A stretch of DNA of 64,000 bases from Burkholderia vietnamiensis LMG 10929. Lineage in GTDB: Bacteria > Pseudomonadota > Gammaproteobacteria > Burkholderiales > Burkholderiaceae. This document shows, one piece after another, positions 35,281 through 45,071 of the stretch (positions are counted from its first letter, which is position 1; the number at the start of each line of letters is the position of its first letter). Under the pieces are notes generated by a model. The model did no database searches and was not told the DNA's origin. It saw nothing but the letters and a program-made list of their open reading frames with translations. The stretch lies in NCBI RefSeq assembly GCF_000959445.1, contig NZ_CP009632.1:434001-498000 (forward strand). Direction: 5' to 3'. The position numbers and the translations under genes are program-made.

Positions 35281-35381
35281 TTAAAGCACGGCATTCACGC
35301 CGAAGCCACGCTCCGGCGCCCGCTCCGGCAGCGCCCCCGCATGCCGGGCCGTCGGCCAGATGGCCATCAAGGAACCACACC

Positions 35382-36458
35382 GTGATTGAAACGTTTTATG
35401 AGGTCATGCGCCGCCAGGGCATCTCGCGCCGCAGCTTCCTCAAGTTCTGCTCGTTGACCGCCACGTCGCTCGGCCTCGGGCCGGCCTTCATGCCGAGGAT
35501 CGTCGAGGCGATGGAAACGAAGCCCCGCACGCCGGTGCTGTGGCTGCACGGCCTCGAATGCACGTGCTGCTCGGAATCGTTCATCCGCTCCGCGCATCCG
35601 CTCGCGAAGGACGTCGTGCTGTCGATGATCTCGCTCGACTACGACGATCTGCTGATGGCGTCGGCCGGCCATCAGGCCGAGGCGATCCTCGAAGAGGTCA
35701 TGACGAAGTACAAGGGCAACTACATCCTCGCCGTCGAGGGCAATCCGCCGCTGAACCAGGACGGGATGAGCTGCATCATCGGCGGCAAGCCGTTCGTCGA
35801 TCAGCTGCGCCGCGTGTCGAAGGACGCGAAGGCCGTGATCTCGTGGGGTTCCTGCGCATCGTGGGGCTGCGTGCAGGCCGCGAAGCCGAACCCGACGCAG
35901 GCGGTGCCGATCCACAAGGTGATCACCGACAAGCCGATCATCAAGGTGCCCGGCTGCCCGCCGATCGCGGAAGTGATGACGGGCGTCATCACCTACATGC
36001 TGACGTTCGACCGCGTGCCCGAGCTGGACCGCCAGGGCCGGCCGAAGATGTTCTACAGCCAGCGCATTCACGACAAGTGCTACCGCCGCCCGCACTTCGA
36101 CGCCGGACAGTTCGTCGAGGCCTGGGACGACGACGCCGCGCGGCGCGGCTACTGCCTGTACAAGGTCGGCTGCAAGGGTCCGACGACCTACAACGCGTGC
36201 TCGACGGTGCGCTGGAACGGCGGCACCAGCTTCCCGATCCAGGCCGGACACGGCTGCATCGGCTGCTCGGAGGACGGCTTCTGGGACAAGGGATCGTTCT
36301 ACGACCGCCTGACCCACATCAACCAGTTCGGCGTCGAAGCGAACGCCGACAAGATCGGCGGCACCGCGGCCGTCGTCCTGGGCGCCGCCGCCGCCGCGCA
36401 TGCGGCCGCCTCGGCGATTCAGCGCGTCAGCTCGAAACGCGATCGCGACGGCCGCTAG
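35382..36458 (+). CDS. hoxK: Membrane-bound [NiFe]-hydrogenase small subunit, oxygen-tolerant type
   Basis: A 358-residue electron-transfer subunit with three Fe-S clusters. The Tat signal is [13 protein letters not shown], with maturation expected after VEA at residue 43. In mature numbering the proximal cluster has Cys17, Cys19 and Cys20 (LECTCCSES) and WGSCASWGC for Cys115 and Cys120, giving the six-cysteine [4Fe-3S] arrangement of oxygen-tolerant group 1d enzymes. The C-terminal membrane helix is [16 protein letters not shown]. Start is GTG at 35382 behind AAGGA; the longer frame from 35223 would run through the promoter. First gene of the hoxKGZMLOQRTV-hyp operon. Confidence 0.97.
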   Translation: MIETFYEVMRRQGISRRSFLKFCSLTATSLGLGPAFMPRIVEAMETKPRTPVLWLHGLECTCCSESFIRSAHPLAKDVVLSMISLDYDDLLMASAGHQAEAILEEVMTKYKGNYILAVEGNPPLNQDGMSCIIGGKPFVDQLRRVSKDAKAVISWGSCASWGCVQAAKPNPTQAVPIHKVITDKPIIKVPGCPPIAEVMTGVITYMLTFDRVPELDRQGRPKMFYSQRIHDKCYRRPHFDAGQFVEAWDDDAARRGYCLYKVGCKGPTTYNACSTVRWNGGTSFPIQAGHGCIGCSEDGFWDKGSFYDRLTHINQFGVEANADKIGGTAAVVLGAAAAAHAAASAIQRVSSKRDRDGR

Positions 36459-36515
36459 CGGTTAGCCGCCCGACGCCACGCGCAGCCCCCACACGCACAG
36501 GAACTACACAACAGC

Positions 36516-38372
36516 ATGACAGCCTATTCCACCCAGGGTTTTCAGCTCGACAACAGCGGACGCCGGATCGTCGTCGATCCCGTGACGCGCATCGAAGGCC
36601 ACATGCGGGTCGAAGTGAACGTCGACTCGAACAACGTGATCCGCAACGCGGTGTCCACCGGCACCATGTGGCGCGGACTCGAAGTGATTCTCAAGGGCCG
36701 CGACCCGCGCGATGCGTGGGCGTTCGTCGAGCGCATCTGCGGCGTCTGCACCGGCTGCCACGCGCTGGCGTCGGTTCGCGCGGTCGAGGACGCGCTCGAC
36801 ATCCGGATTCCGCCGAACGCGCACCTGATCCGCGAGATCATGGCGAAGACGCTGCAGGTGCATGACCACGCGGTGCACTTCTATCACCTGCACGCGCTCG
36901 ACTGGGTCGACGTCGTGTCCGCGCTGAAGGCCGACCCGAAGCTCACCTCCGAACTCCAGCAGCGCGTGTCGCCGTCGCATCCGATGTCGTCGCCGGGCTA
37001 TTTCCGCGACATCCAGACGCGGCTGCGCAAGTTCGTCGAAAGCGGCCAGCTCGGCCCGTTCATGAACGGCTACTGGGGCAATCCGGCCTATCTGCTGCCG
37101 CCGGAAGCGAACCTGATGGCCGTCACGCATTACCTCGAGGCGCTCGACCTGCAGAAGGAGTGGGTCAAGATCCACACGATCTTCGGCGGCAAGAACCCGC
37201 ACCCGAACTACCTGGTCGGCGGCGTGCCGTGCGCGATCAACATCGACGGCGATCTCGCGGCCGGTGCGCCGATCAACATGGAGCGCCTGAACTTCGTGCG
37301 CTCGCTGATCGATCAGGCGGAGACGTTCTGCCGCAACGTCTACGTGCCCGATCTGCTCGCGATCGGCACGATCTACAAGGCGCGCGGCTGGCTGCATGGC
37401 GGCGGCCTCGCCGCCACCAACGTGATGGACTACGGCACGTATCCGCTCGTCAACTACGACCCGTCCACCAACCAGATGCCGGGCGGCGCGATCCTGAACG
37501 GCGACTGGGACAACATCCTGCCGGTCGACGCGCGCGATCCGGAGCAGGTGCAGGAGTTCGTCACCCATTCGTGGTACCAGTACCCCGACAACGACCGCGG
37601 CCTGCATCCGTGGGACGGCATGACCGAGCCGCACTACGAGCTCGGGCCGAACACGAAGGGCACGCGCACGGCGATCGAATCGGTCGACGAAAGCGCGAAG
37701 TATTCGTGGGTCAAGGCGCCGCGCTGGCGCGGCCACGCGATGGAGGTCGGGCCGCTCGCGCGCTACATCCTCGGCTATGCGCATGCGAAGCAGGGCAACC
37801 CGCACGGCGCGCGGATCAAGGAGCAGATCGACGCGGCGCTGCAGTCGGTCAACCAGGACATGCCGAAGCTCCTCGGGCTGCCCGAGACGACGCTCGGCGC
37901 GAAGCAGCTGCTGCCGACCACGATCGGCCGCACGCTCGCGCGCGCGCTCGAAGCGCAGTACTGCGCCGAGATGATGTCGGACGACTGGCAGCGGCTCGTC
38001 GACAACATCCGCAACGGCGACACGTCGACCGCCAACGTCGAGAAGTGGGATCCGTCGACGTGGCCGGCCGAGGCGAAGGGCGTGGGCACCGTCGCCGCGC
38101 CGCGCGGCGCGCTCGGTCACTGGATCAAGATCAAGGACGGCCGCATCGAGAACTACCAGTGCGTCGTGCCGAGCACGTGGAACGGCGGCCCGCGCGACGC
38201 GAAAGGCCAGATCGGCGCGTTCGAGGCGAGCCTGATGAACACGCCGATGGCGAACCCCGAGCAGCCGGTCGAGATTCTGCGCTCGCTGCACTCGTTCGAT
38301 CCGTGCATGGCCTGCTCGACGCACGTGATGAGCGAAGACGGCGCGGAAATGACCACCGTCACGGTGCGTTGA
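36516..38372 (+). CDS. hoxG: Membrane-bound [NiFe]-hydrogenase large subunit
   Basis: A 618-residue catalytic subunit that splits H2 at the NiFe(CN)2(CO) site. The nickel ligands are in [10 protein letters not shown] (Cys75, Cys78) and DPCMACSTH (Cys597, Cys600), the same residue numbers as Cupriavidus HoxG. The sequence after His603 ([15 protein letters not shown]) is the C-terminal peptide removed by the protease HoxM once nickel is inserted. Carried to the periplasmic face with HoxK by the Tat route. Confidence 0.97.
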   Translation: MTAYSTQGFQLDNSGRRIVVDPVTRIEGHMRVEVNVDSNNVIRNAVSTGTMWRGLEVILKGRDPRDAWAFVERICGVCTGCHALASVRAVEDALDIRIPPNAHLIREIMAKTLQVHDHAVHFYHLHALDWVDVVSALKADPKLTSELQQRVSPSHPMSSPGYFRDIQTRLRKFVESGQLGPFMNGYWGNPAYLLPPEANLMAVTHYLEALDLQKEWVKIHTIFGGKNPHPNYLVGGVPCAINIDGDLAAGAPINMERLNFVRSLIDQAETFCRNVYVPDLLAIGTIYKARGWLHGGGLAATNVMDYGTYPLVNYDPSTNQMPGGAILNGDWDNILPVDARDPEQVQEFVTHSWYQYPDNDRGLHPWDGMTEPHYELGPNTKGTRTAIESVDESAKYSWVKAPRWRGHAMEVGPLARYILGYAHAKQGNPHGARIKEQIDAALQSVNQDMPKLLGLPETTLGAKQLLPTTIGRTLARALEAQYCAEMMSDDWQRLVDNIRNGDTSTANVEKWDPSTWPAEAKGVGTVAAPRGALGHWIKIKDGRIENYQCVVPSTWNGGPRDAKGQIGAFEASLMNTPMANPEQPVEILRSLHSFDPCMACSTHVMSEDGAEMTTVTVR

Positions 38373-38487
38373 TCGTGCCGCGCCGCTGGCGATACTTCCC
38401 GCGTCGACGCACCGTCGCCTGACGCACCACCGGTAACAACAGGACGCCGTCGCGGCCGGCTTCGGCCGGCCCGCGCGGCAAGGAAGA

Positions 38488-39201
38488 ATGATGACGATGC
38501 AAACGCAGTCGCGGCGCGGCCGCGCGCCCGATACCGTTCCGGCCGCCAAGGCGATCTACGTGTACGAAGCGCCGGTGCGCATCTGGCACTGGATGAACGC
38601 GGCGTCGATCGCAGTGCTGTCGATCACCGGCTACCTGATCGGCTCGCCGCTCGCGACGCAACCGGGCGAGGCCAGCGCCCATTTCCTGATGGGGTACATC
38701 CGGTTCGCGCATTTCGCGGCCGCGTACCTGTTCGCGGTCGGCCTCGCGGGCCGCGCGTACTGGGCGCTGGTGGGCAACCACCACGCGCGCGAGATGTTCT
38801 GGGTGCCCGTGTTCACGCGCGACTACTGGCTCGACGTGTTCGGGATGCTGCGCTACTACATGTTCCTCGGCCCGTGTCCGCGGCAGTACAGCGGCCACAA
38901 TCCGCTGTCGCGCTTCGCGATGTTCTTCGTGTTTCTGACCGTCTCGCTGTTCATGGTCGTGACCGGCTTCGCGCTGTACGGCGAAGGCGCACAGGCCGGC
39001 TCCTGGCAGCAGCGCACGTTCGGCTGGATCCGGCCGCTGCTCGGCCAGTCGCAGGGCGTCCATACGTGGCACCACCTCGGGATGTGGGCGATCCTGCTGT
39101 TCGTGATCCTTCACGTGTATGCGGCGATCCGCGAGGACATCATGGGACGCCAGAGCGTGGTCGGCTCGATGATCTCCGGCTACCGCACGTTCAAGGACTG
39201 A
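38488..39201 (+). CDS. hoxZ: Hydrogenase cytochrome b subunit
   Basis: A 237-residue di-haem membrane protein that anchors HoxKG and passes electrons to quinone. Four hydrophobic helices carry candidate haem histidines in VRIWHWMNAASIAVL, IRFAHFAAAYLFAV, TWHHLGMWAILLF and VILHVYAAIRED. The start follows AAGGAAG. The 115-bp gap after hoxG contains no gene. Confidence 0.95.
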   Translation: MMTMQTQSRRGRAPDTVPAAKAIYVYEAPVRIWHWMNAASIAVLSITGYLIGSPLATQPGEASAHFLMGYIRFAHFAAAYLFAVGLAGRAYWALVGNHHAREMFWVPVFTRDYWLDVFGMLRYYMFLGPCPRQYSGHNPLSRFAMFFVFLTVSLFMVVTGFALYGEGAQAGSWQQRTFGWIRPLLGQSQGVHTWHHLGMWAILLFVILHVYAAIREDIMGRQSVVGSMISGYRTFKD

Positions 39202-39208
39202 CGCGCCG

Positions 39209-39886
39209 ATGGACACTTCCCCGCAAACCATCCCGTCGGCGCAGGACGGCGCCGCGATCGTCGCGCTCGGCATCGGCAACGTGCTGTGGGCCGACGAAGG
39301 CTTCGGCGTGCGCTGCATCGAGGCGCTGCAGCAGCGCTTCGAATGCGCGCCGAACGTCACGCTGATGGACGGCGGCACGCAGGGCCTCTATCTGATCCAG
39401 CATGTGCAGGCGGCCGACTTCCTGCTGATCTTCGATGCGGTCGACTACGGCCTCGCGCCCGGCGAGCTGAAGATCGTCGAGGACGACGAGGTGCCGAAGT
39501 TTCTCGGCGTGCGCAAGATGAGCCTGCACCAGACCGGCTTCCAGGAAGTGCTGATGCTCGCGCAACTGACCGGCAAGTATCCGCGCCGCGTGGTGCTGAT
39601 CGGCTGCCAGCCGGAAGAGATCGAGGACTACGGCGGCAGCCTGCGTCCGTGCGTGAAGGCGGCGCTCGAGCGGGCGCTGGACGCGGGCGTCGCATATCTG
39701 CGCGAGTGGGGCGGCGCGCCGCTGCCGCGACGCACCGCGCTGCGCGACGACGAAGCCGTCACGCTGCACCATCTGGCGCTGGCGCGCTACGAAGGCGAGC
39801 GCCCGAGCGAAGCCGACGCGTGCCGCATCGGCGACGAACGCGTGCTGGTGCGCGCGCTCGCCAAGGAGCCGCCGTCATGTGCATAG
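39209..39886 (+). CDS. hoxM: Hydrogenase maturation endopeptidase for HoxG
   Basis: A 225-residue protease of the HyaD/HybD family that removes the HoxG C-terminal peptide. Nickel-sensing residues are visible: Glu in GIGNVLWADEGFGVRC, Asp in IFDAVDYGL, and His in MSLHQTGF. The final 60 residues are longer than in HybD but similar to HoxM/HupD. It overlaps hoxL by ten bases. Confidence 0.95.
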   Translation: MDTSPQTIPSAQDGAAIVALGIGNVLWADEGFGVRCIEALQQRFECAPNVTLMDGGTQGLYLIQHVQAADFLLIFDAVDYGLAPGELKIVEDDEVPKFLGVRKMSLHQTGFQEVLMLAQLTGKYPRRVVLIGCQPEEIEDYGGSLRPCVKAALERALDAGVAYLREWGGAPLPRRTALRDDEAVTLHHLALARYEGERPSEADACRIGDERVLVRALAKEPPSCA

Positions 39887-40227
39887 GGCTGCCGATGCAG
39901 GTCGTCGAGGCGCAACCCGGCCATGCGTGGTGCGTCGGCCGCGGCGTGCGACGCCGCGTCGACACCGCGCTGGTCGGGCCGTGTGCGCCCGGCGACTGGC
40001 TGCTGGTGTTTCTCGATGCGGCGCGCGAACGGCTCGACGCCGCACGCGCGGCCGAAATCGACGCGACGCTCGCGCTGATCGAGTCGGTGATGGCGGGCGA
40101 GGGCGGCGCGGCAAGCCCGGCCGCGTTCGCGCTGCCGTCGGCGCTCGGCGTGGATGAATTGAACCGGCTCGTCGGCGGCCCGCAGCGCGCGGCCGGCAGC
40201 CTTGCTGTTCCTGAGGAATCGAAATGA
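39877..40227 (+). CDS. hoxL: HypC-like chaperone of the hydrogenase large subunit
   Basis: A 116-residue HypC/HupF-family protein with the essential N-terminal MCIGLPMQVVEAQ (Cys2). It is longer than the housekeeping HypC in this window (85 residues) because of a C-terminal helix and tail. Known to carry the Fe(CN)2CO unit to the membrane-bound hydrogenase large subunit. Start ATG at 39877 follows AAGGAG inside the end of hoxM. Confidence 0.93.
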   Translation: MCIGLPMQVVEAQPGHAWCVGRGVRRRVDTALVGPCAPGDWLLVFLDAARERLDAARAAEIDATLALIESVMAGEGGAASPAAFALPSALGVDELNRLVGGPQRAAGSLAVPEESK

Positions 40228-40757
40228 GCGAAACAAGCGGCTCCGTGCCCGGAGCAACGCAGGCCGACGCGCCCAATGTGCCGAATGTGCCGAACGCAGC
40301 GGCGGCCGGCCAGGATTGCCCGGCCGTCGTGCAGCGGCTGATCGAGCAAGCGCACGCGACCTTCGTCGACGAGCACACGCTGGACGGCTGGCTCGCCGAC
40401 GGCGGCGAGTGCGTCGTGCTGCTGATGGGCGACCCGGTGCGGTTTCCCGAATCGCTCGACGTCGCGGCCGTGCTGCCGGAGCTCGCGCACGTCGCGGCGG
40501 TCCGCTTCGGCCGGGCGCTGCGGCTGGCGGTGGCGACGCGCGCCGGCGAGAACGCGATCGCGCGCCGCTTCGGCTCGCTACGTTGGCCCGCGCTGCTGTG
40601 GCTGCGCGACGGCCAGTACGTGACGGTGCTGTCCGGCATGATGGACTGGGACGACTACGTGAAGTGCGTCGCCGACGCGCTCGCCGGCCCGACCACGCGT
40701 GCGCCGTCGATCGGCATTCCCGTCAACGTCGCCGGCGGCTCGTCCGGCTGCCACTGA
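40224..40757 (+). CDS. hoxO: Hydrogenase small-subunit chaperone, thioredoxin-like (HyaE family)
   Basis: A 177-residue HupG/HyaE-type protein, known to protect the HoxK precursor until its Fe-S clusters and partner are ready. The thioredoxin-like core is CVVLLMGDPVRFPESLDVAA and WPALLWLRDGQYVTVLSGMM; no CxxC redox pair. The first 35 residues are a low-complexity Asn-Val-Pro repeat. ATGA overlap with hoxL. Confidence 0.9.
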   Translation: MSETSGSVPGATQADAPNVPNVPNAAAAGQDCPAVVQRLIEQAHATFVDEHTLDGWLADGGECVVLLMGDPVRFPESLDVAAVLPELAHVAAVRFGRALRLAVATRAGENAIARRFGSLRWPALLWLRDGQYVTVLSGMMDWDDYVKCVADALAGPTTRAPSIGIPVNVAGGSSGCH

Positions 40758-40774
40758 ATTCACGCTCGCCGACC

Positions 40775-41638
40775 ATGCAGATGAAAACCTTTCCCGTCCC
40801 CGTCGTGCCGTTCGGCCCGGGCAGCCAGCCCGAAGGCGATGCGGTGCTCGACTACATGCCGATGCCGCAGGCGATGCACACGTTCGTCGCGCCGTCGCTG
40901 CCCGAGCGCGCCGACGCGCGTGCGCTCGACGTGGTGCGCGGCATCCTGCTCACCGTGCTCGACGCGCTCGACGCATGCCGCCGCGGCGAACAGCCCGCGC
41001 CGATCGATCTGACGGCCTGCGACGCCGATGCGCTGCGCATCCTGAACGCGGTGCTCGGCGAAGGCGAGGTCAGCGCGCGCATCGACACCGCCGACGCCGG
41101 CAGCGTGCTGATCCAGGAGACCGTGTTCGCGGGCGTGTGGCGCATCGCCGAGGACGGCCCGGCCGGCCGCGCCGAGCGCATCGAGGTCGGCGGCGCGCCG
41201 GCCGCGCTGGCAGCGGCCGCGCACGCAGCGGCCGCGCCCGAGCTGCCGGTGTCCGACACGCACCCGAGCGGCGTGATGAACGCGCCGGCGATCCTCACCG
41301 AAGTGCGCGACCAGGTCGCCCGCTGGCGTGCCGGCGCTGCGCCGCACGTGATCAACCTGACGCTGCTGCCGCTGTCGTCCGAAGACGGCGCGTTCATCGA
41401 CGCGGTGCTCGGCGGCGGGCCGGTGTCGGTGTTGTCGCGCGGCTACGGGAATTGCCGGATCGCCAGCACCGGCGTCGTTCATTGCTGGCGCATCGCGTAC
41501 TTCAACTCGCAGGACACGCTGATCCTGAACACGATCGAGATCACCAATCTGCCCGAGATCGTCCAGGCGGCGCCCGAGGACATCGACGACTCGCACGAGC
41601 GTCTCGCACAATTGATCGACTGGGTCGAGGAGGCGTGA
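40775..41638 (+). CDS. hoxQ: Hydrogenase accessory protein (HyaF/HupH family)
   Basis: A 287-residue protein matching HoxQ/HupH, which works with HoxO and HoxR in maturation of the oxygen-tolerant small subunit. Features: PMPQAMHTF near the start, GEVSARI, IQETVFAGVWRI, HVINLTLLPLSSEDGAFI and GYGNCRIASTGVVHCWRIAY. The C-terminal half resembles a duplicated HupH domain. Start ATG at 40775 fits the family N-terminus. Confidence 0.93.
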   Translation: MQMKTFPVPVVPFGPGSQPEGDAVLDYMPMPQAMHTFVAPSLPERADARALDVVRGILLTVLDALDACRRGEQPAPIDLTACDADALRILNAVLGEGEVSARIDTADAGSVLIQETVFAGVWRIAEDGPAGRAERIEVGGAPAALAAAAHAAAAPELPVSDTHPSGVMNAPAILTEVRDQVARWRAGAAPHVINLTLLPLSSEDGAFIDAVLGGGPVSVLSRGYGNCRIASTGVVHCWRIAYFNSQDTLILNTIEITNLPEIVQAAPEDIDDSHERLAQLIDWVEEA

Positions 41639-41640
41639 CC

Positions 41641-41868
41641 ATGAACCAGACCGCGGCGCTGTTCGAAGGCAGCTATCTCGGCGATCGCAGCCGGATCGCG
41701 GCCGATACGCGGCTCGAATGCAAGATCTGCTGGTGGATCTACGATCCGCGCCAGGGCGATCCGGTTTGGCAGATTCCGCCCGGCGTGCCGTTCGCCGCGC
41801 TGCCGGCGCACTGGCGCTGCCCGACCTGCGACGGCGATGCGGAGCAATTCATGGTGCTGAGGGACTGA
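41641..41868 (+). CDS. hoxR: Rubredoxin-like hydrogenase accessory protein
   Basis: A 75-residue rubredoxin: ECKICWWIYDP and WRCPTCDGD supply the four Cys ligands of a mononuclear iron. Known to help assemble the special proximal cluster of oxygen-tolerant hydrogenases in air. Two bases after the hoxQ stop. Confidence 0.95.
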   Translation: MNQTAALFEGSYLGDRSRIAADTRLECKICWWIYDPRQGDPVWQIPPGVPFAALPAHWRCPTCDGDAEQFMVLRD

Positions 41869-41870
41869 CG

Positions 41871-42419
41871 TTGACCACGCGAAGCCCGACCCGCGACGGC
41901 GATGCGTTGCGTGCATCCCTGCCGGGCGGACCGTCCGATCCGCGCATCGGCGCGCTCGTCGCGCACTACACGACGGTCGCGGCGACCACGATGCTCGGCA
42001 TGCCGGTCGTGCATCCCGGCTTGCGGGTCGAGGCCGTGGCGTTCGGGCCGTATCCTGCTGGCGGCGATGCCAGCGGCGATCTGCTCGGCATCCTCGTCAC
42101 GCCGTGGTTCATGAACCTCGTGTGGCTGCCGGGGGGGAACAGCGCGGCTCACCCGTGCCCGTCGCCGGGGCAGCTGGCCGCGCGTCGCGTGGGCGCCGTC
42201 GAGTTCGACTGGATCGGCGCGCACGTGCCGCAGGCCGGCGCGCACGCGTGCTGTTCGCTGTTTTCGCCGATGTTCGACTTCAGCGATCACGCGAGCGCGG
42301 TGGCGACTGCGCGCGCGGTGCTCGCCCAGCTGCGCTCCGCGGCCGCCGACGCGCCGCCGCGCACGAGCCGGCGCGAGTTCCTGCTGCGCCGGCCCGCGAC
42401 GCGCGAGGCCGGCGCATGA
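41871..42419 (+). CDS. hoxT: Hydrogenase accessory protein (HybE/HupJ family)
   Basis: A 182-residue HybE-domain chaperone: ALVAHYTTVAATTMLGMPVV, then LGILVTPWFMNLVWLPGG and ACCSLFSPMFDFSDHASAVA. A C-terminal RREFLLRR tail follows. No ATG precedes the domain; the TTG at 41871, behind GAGGG, is the best start. Involved in targeting or assembly of the membrane-bound enzyme. Confidence 0.9.
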   Translation: MTTRSPTRDGDALRASLPGGPSDPRIGALVAHYTTVAATTMLGMPVVHPGLRVEAVAFGPYPAGGDASGDLLGILVTPWFMNLVWLPGGNSAAHPCPSPGQLAARRVGAVEFDWIGAHVPQAGAHACCSLFSPMFDFSDHASAVATARAVLAQLRSAAADAPPRTSRREFLLRRPATREAGA

Positions 42420-43669
42420 CGGGCGTCGCGAGCACGAGCGAAGATACGTCCGGGTTCGCCGCGCTGGCCGGGCGATACGTCGTGCGCCCGGGCCGCTCGC
42501 CGAGCATCGACGGCGGCCGGCCGCCGCTCGCCGGGTTGCTGCTCGCCGGTCAGCCGGCCGCGCTGGCCGCGCCGCGGCTGTCCGCGGTGTTCTCGCTCTG
42601 CGGGCGCGCGCATGCGCTGTGCGCCGAGCTTGCCGTGACGGCGGCCGGCGCATATGCGAATGCGGGCGGCGCGGCTGGCGATTGCGGTGGCAAAGGCGAC
42701 GCTGATGGCAACGTCGATCGCAACGGCGCGGGCGATGACCATGACGCGAGCCGTGGTGAAGGCAAGCGCGACGGCGAAGACGCACGCTCGGCCACGCTCG
42801 CGCGCGAAACGATCGCCGAGCATCTGCGCCGGATCTGGCTCGACTGGCCCGCGCGCCTCGTCGGCGGCGCGCCGTGCGCGCTGCCCGACGTACGGGCGGC
42901 CGGCACGCGCGAATGGATCGAACGTCACGTGCTCGGCGAACCGGCCGACGGCTGGCTCGCCCGCTGGGATCAAGATCCGCGCGCCTGTCTGAGCGCATGG
43001 ACGGCGCGCGCGACGAGCTTCCCGGCGTCGCTGCTGCTGCACTGCCGCACGGTCGCCGACGCGCTGCGGATGCCGCCGCGCGCGCTGCGTATCGACGGCG
43101 CGGACCGCGCGCGGCTGCGCCGGATCGGCGCGGCGATCGCGGGCGACCCGCGCTTCGCGCAGCGGCCCGAACAGGACGGCGCGCCGGCCGAAACCGGCGT
43201 CTGGACCCGCTGCGGCGATCCGCACGCAGCCGCTTACGACAGCGCATGGCTGCGGCTCGGCGCGCGTGTCGCGGAGCTGGCGCGGCTCGCCGCCGGCGGC
43301 CCGGCCGCGTTCGCGCTGCGATCGGGCGCGCTGGCGCTCGCGCCCGGCGAGGCGCTGGCATGGTGCGAGACGGCGCGCGGCGTGCTGATCCACTGGGTCC
43401 GCCTCGTGCCCGGCGACGCCGCGCGCGTCGCCGACTACCGCGTGGCGTCGCCGACGGAGTGGAATTTTCATCCGGACGGCACGCTCGCGCACGCGCTCGC
43501 ACGCGTCGATGTGCGGCCGGACGGCGGCGGCGATGCCGGGCTCGCGGCACGCGTCGGCGCATTGATGGGCGCGTTCGATCCGTGCATCGCCTATGCTCTC
43601 GAAACCGCCGCGCCGGTTCGGCGCGACGATGATCATACGAATGGAAACCGATCGACATGCATGAAGTGA
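42416..43669 (+). CDS. hoxV: Hydrogenase maturation protein HoxV (HupK family)
   Basis: A 417-residue relic of a hydrogenase large subunit that acts as a scaffold for Fe(CN)2CO assembly. Vestigial ligand motifs remain: [10 protein letters not shown] for L1 and [10 protein letters not shown] for L2, where the second Cys is Tyr. Also [17 protein letters not shown], as in large subunits. Residues about 80-122 are an unusual Asp/Gly/Asn-rich insertion ([15 protein letters not shown] and onward). ATGA overlap with hoxT, 13-bp overlap with hypA. Confidence 0.9.
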   Translation: MTGVASTSEDTSGFAALAGRYVVRPGRSPSIDGGRPPLAGLLLAGQPAALAAPRLSAVFSLCGRAHALCAELAVTAAGAYANAGGAAGDCGGKGDADGNVDRNGAGDDHDASRGEGKRDGEDARSATLARETIAEHLRRIWLDWPARLVGGAPCALPDVRAAGTREWIERHVLGEPADGWLARWDQDPRACLSAWTARATSFPASLLLHCRTVADALRMPPRALRIDGADRARLRRIGAAIAGDPRFAQRPEQDGAPAETGVWTRCGDPHAAAYDSAWLRLGARVAELARLAAGGPAAFALRSGALALAPGEALAWCETARGVLIHWVRLVPGDAARVADYRVASPTEWNFHPDGTLAHALARVDVRPDGGGDAGLAARVGALMGAFDPCIAYALETAAPVRRDDDHTNGNRSTCMK

Positions 43670-44004
43670 GTCTGGCGGGCGGCGTGCTCGCGGCGGTCGA
43701 GGCAGCCGCCGCGCGCGAGCGTTTCGCGCGCGTCAACGTGCTGCGGCTCGAAGTGGGTCGGCTCGCGGGCGTCGAGGTCGACGCGCTGCGCTTCGCGCTC
43801 GACGCGATGGCGCCCGGCACGTGCCTGGCCGGCGCGCGCATCGAGATTGCGGAGCCGCCGGGCCGCGCGTGGTGCCTGAACTGTCATTGCGACGTGCCGC
43901 TGGCCGCGCGCGGCGAGCCGTGCGGCCGCTGCGGCGGCTACTGGCTGCAGCCGAACGGCGGCACGGAATTGCGCATCGTCGACATGCTCGTCGACGATGC
44001 CTGA
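43657..44004 (+). CDS. hypA: Hydrogenase nickel-insertion protein HypA
   Basis: A 115-residue nickel chaperone. The N-terminal MHEVSLAGG contains the nickel-binding His2; the zinc site is WCLNCHCDV and [10 protein letters not shown]. It hands nickel to the large subunits together with HypB. Overlaps the end of hoxV. Confidence 0.96.
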   Translation: MHEVSLAGGVLAAVEAAAARERFARVNVLRLEVGRLAGVEVDALRFALDAMAPGTCLAGARIEIAEPPGRAWCLNCHCDVPLAARGEPCGRCGGYWLQPNGGTELRIVDMLVDDA

Positions 44005-44033
44005 AATCAACCGAATTGCGGAAGGAGAACGAC

Positions 44034-45071
44034 ATGTGCGTGGTATGCGGCTGCGACAGCCCCGACGGGGCGCACCTGGATCGGCACGATGCGCATCACG
44101 CGCACCACGACGCTCAAGCGCACGTGCGCGCCGATGCGGCGAGCGGTGACCTGCATTACGGCCTCGGGCCGGCCGGCGTCACGGTGCATGGCCTGGATCA
44201 GGGGCGCACGGTGCGCATCGAGCAGGACGTGCTTGGCGAGAACGATCGCCATGCGGCGCACAACCGGCGGCATTTCGCGGCGCACGGCGTACGCGCGCTG
44301 AATCTCGTGTCGAGCCCCGGCTCGGGCAAGACGACGCTGCTGTGCGCGACGATCGCTGCGCTGCGCGCGCGCGCGCCGACGTTGCCGATCGCCGTGATCG
44401 AAGGCGACCAGCAAACCGCGAACGACGCCGAGCGCATTCGCGCGGCCGGCGCGCCGGCAATCCAGGTCAACACCGGCAAGGGATGCCATCTCGATGCGGC
44501 GATGGTCGCGGCGGCCTATGAACGGCTGCCGCTGCACGCGCATGGTCATGATCATGGCCACGCGCATGGCCACGGCCACGAACATCACCACCACGATCAC
44601 GATCATCACCACCCGCACGACGCGCACGCTTCGTCCGAGCGCCGCGGCGCGGCGCAGCAGCCCGACAGCGTGCTGTTCATCGAGAACGTCGGCAATCTGG
44701 TGTGCCCGGCGTTGTGGGATCTCGGCGAGGACGCGAAGGTCGCGATCCTGTCGGTGACCGAAGGCGAGGACAAGCCGCTCAAGTACCCGGACATGTTCGC
44801 CGCCGCGCGGCTGATGATCGTCAACAAGACCGACCTGCTGCCGTACGTGCAGTTCGACGTCGAGCGCTGCATCGAATACGCGCGCCGCATCAATCCGGCG
44901 CTCGACGTGATCTGCGTGTCGGCGACCACCGGCGACGGGATCGACGCGTGGCTCGACTGGGTTCTGCGCACGGGCGACGCGCGCGGTCCGCTGGCCGCGC
45001 GAATCGGCGAGCTGGAGGCCGAGCTGGCGGCGCTGCGCGCGCAGCAGCGTCGCGCCGGAGACGCGGCATGA
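44034..45071 (+). CDS. hypB: Hydrogenase maturation GTPase HypB with internal His-rich loop
   Basis: A 345-residue G3E GTPase that drives nickel insertion and may store nickel. The N-terminal high-affinity site is MCVVCGC (Cys2, Cys5, Cys7), followed by a short His-rich stretch ([13 protein letters not shown]). P-loop SSPGSGKTT near 93-101, switch [15 protein letters not shown], and specificity NKTD. Between [10 protein letters not shown] and [12 protein letters not shown] an extra loop at 168-198 carries about 18 histidines in 31 residues. Start ATG at 44034 follows GGAG. Confidence 0.95.
   Translation: MCVVCGCDSPDGAHLDRHDAHHAHHDAQAHVRADAASGDLHYGLGPAGVTVHGLDQGRTVRIEQDVLGENDRHAAHNRRHFAAHGVRALNLVSSPGSGKTTLLCATIAALRARAPTLPIAVIEGDQQTANDAERIRAAGAPAIQVNTGKGCHLDAAMVAAAYERLPLHAHGHDHGHAHGHGHEHHHHDHDHHHPHDAHASSERRGAAQQPDSVLFIENVGNLVCPALWDLGEDAKVAILSVTEGEDKPLKYPDMFAAARLMIVNKTDLLPYVQFDVERCIEYARRINPALDVICVSATTGDGIDAWLDWVLRTGDARGPLAARIGELEAELAALRAQQRRAGDAA

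Larger units (their letters stand above)
34705..35381. promoter_or_regulatory. Divergent control region between hoxN and hoxK
   Basis: About 680 bases without a gene. In order it contains an 11-bp tandem repeat (34932-34972), a 12-bp palindrome (35010-35021), an AT-rich tract with TTGATA (35200-35216) placed where an IHF bend would be expected, and a sigma-54-like promoter (35265-35280) facing hoxK. I see no equally clear promoter for hoxN. Confidence 0.6.
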
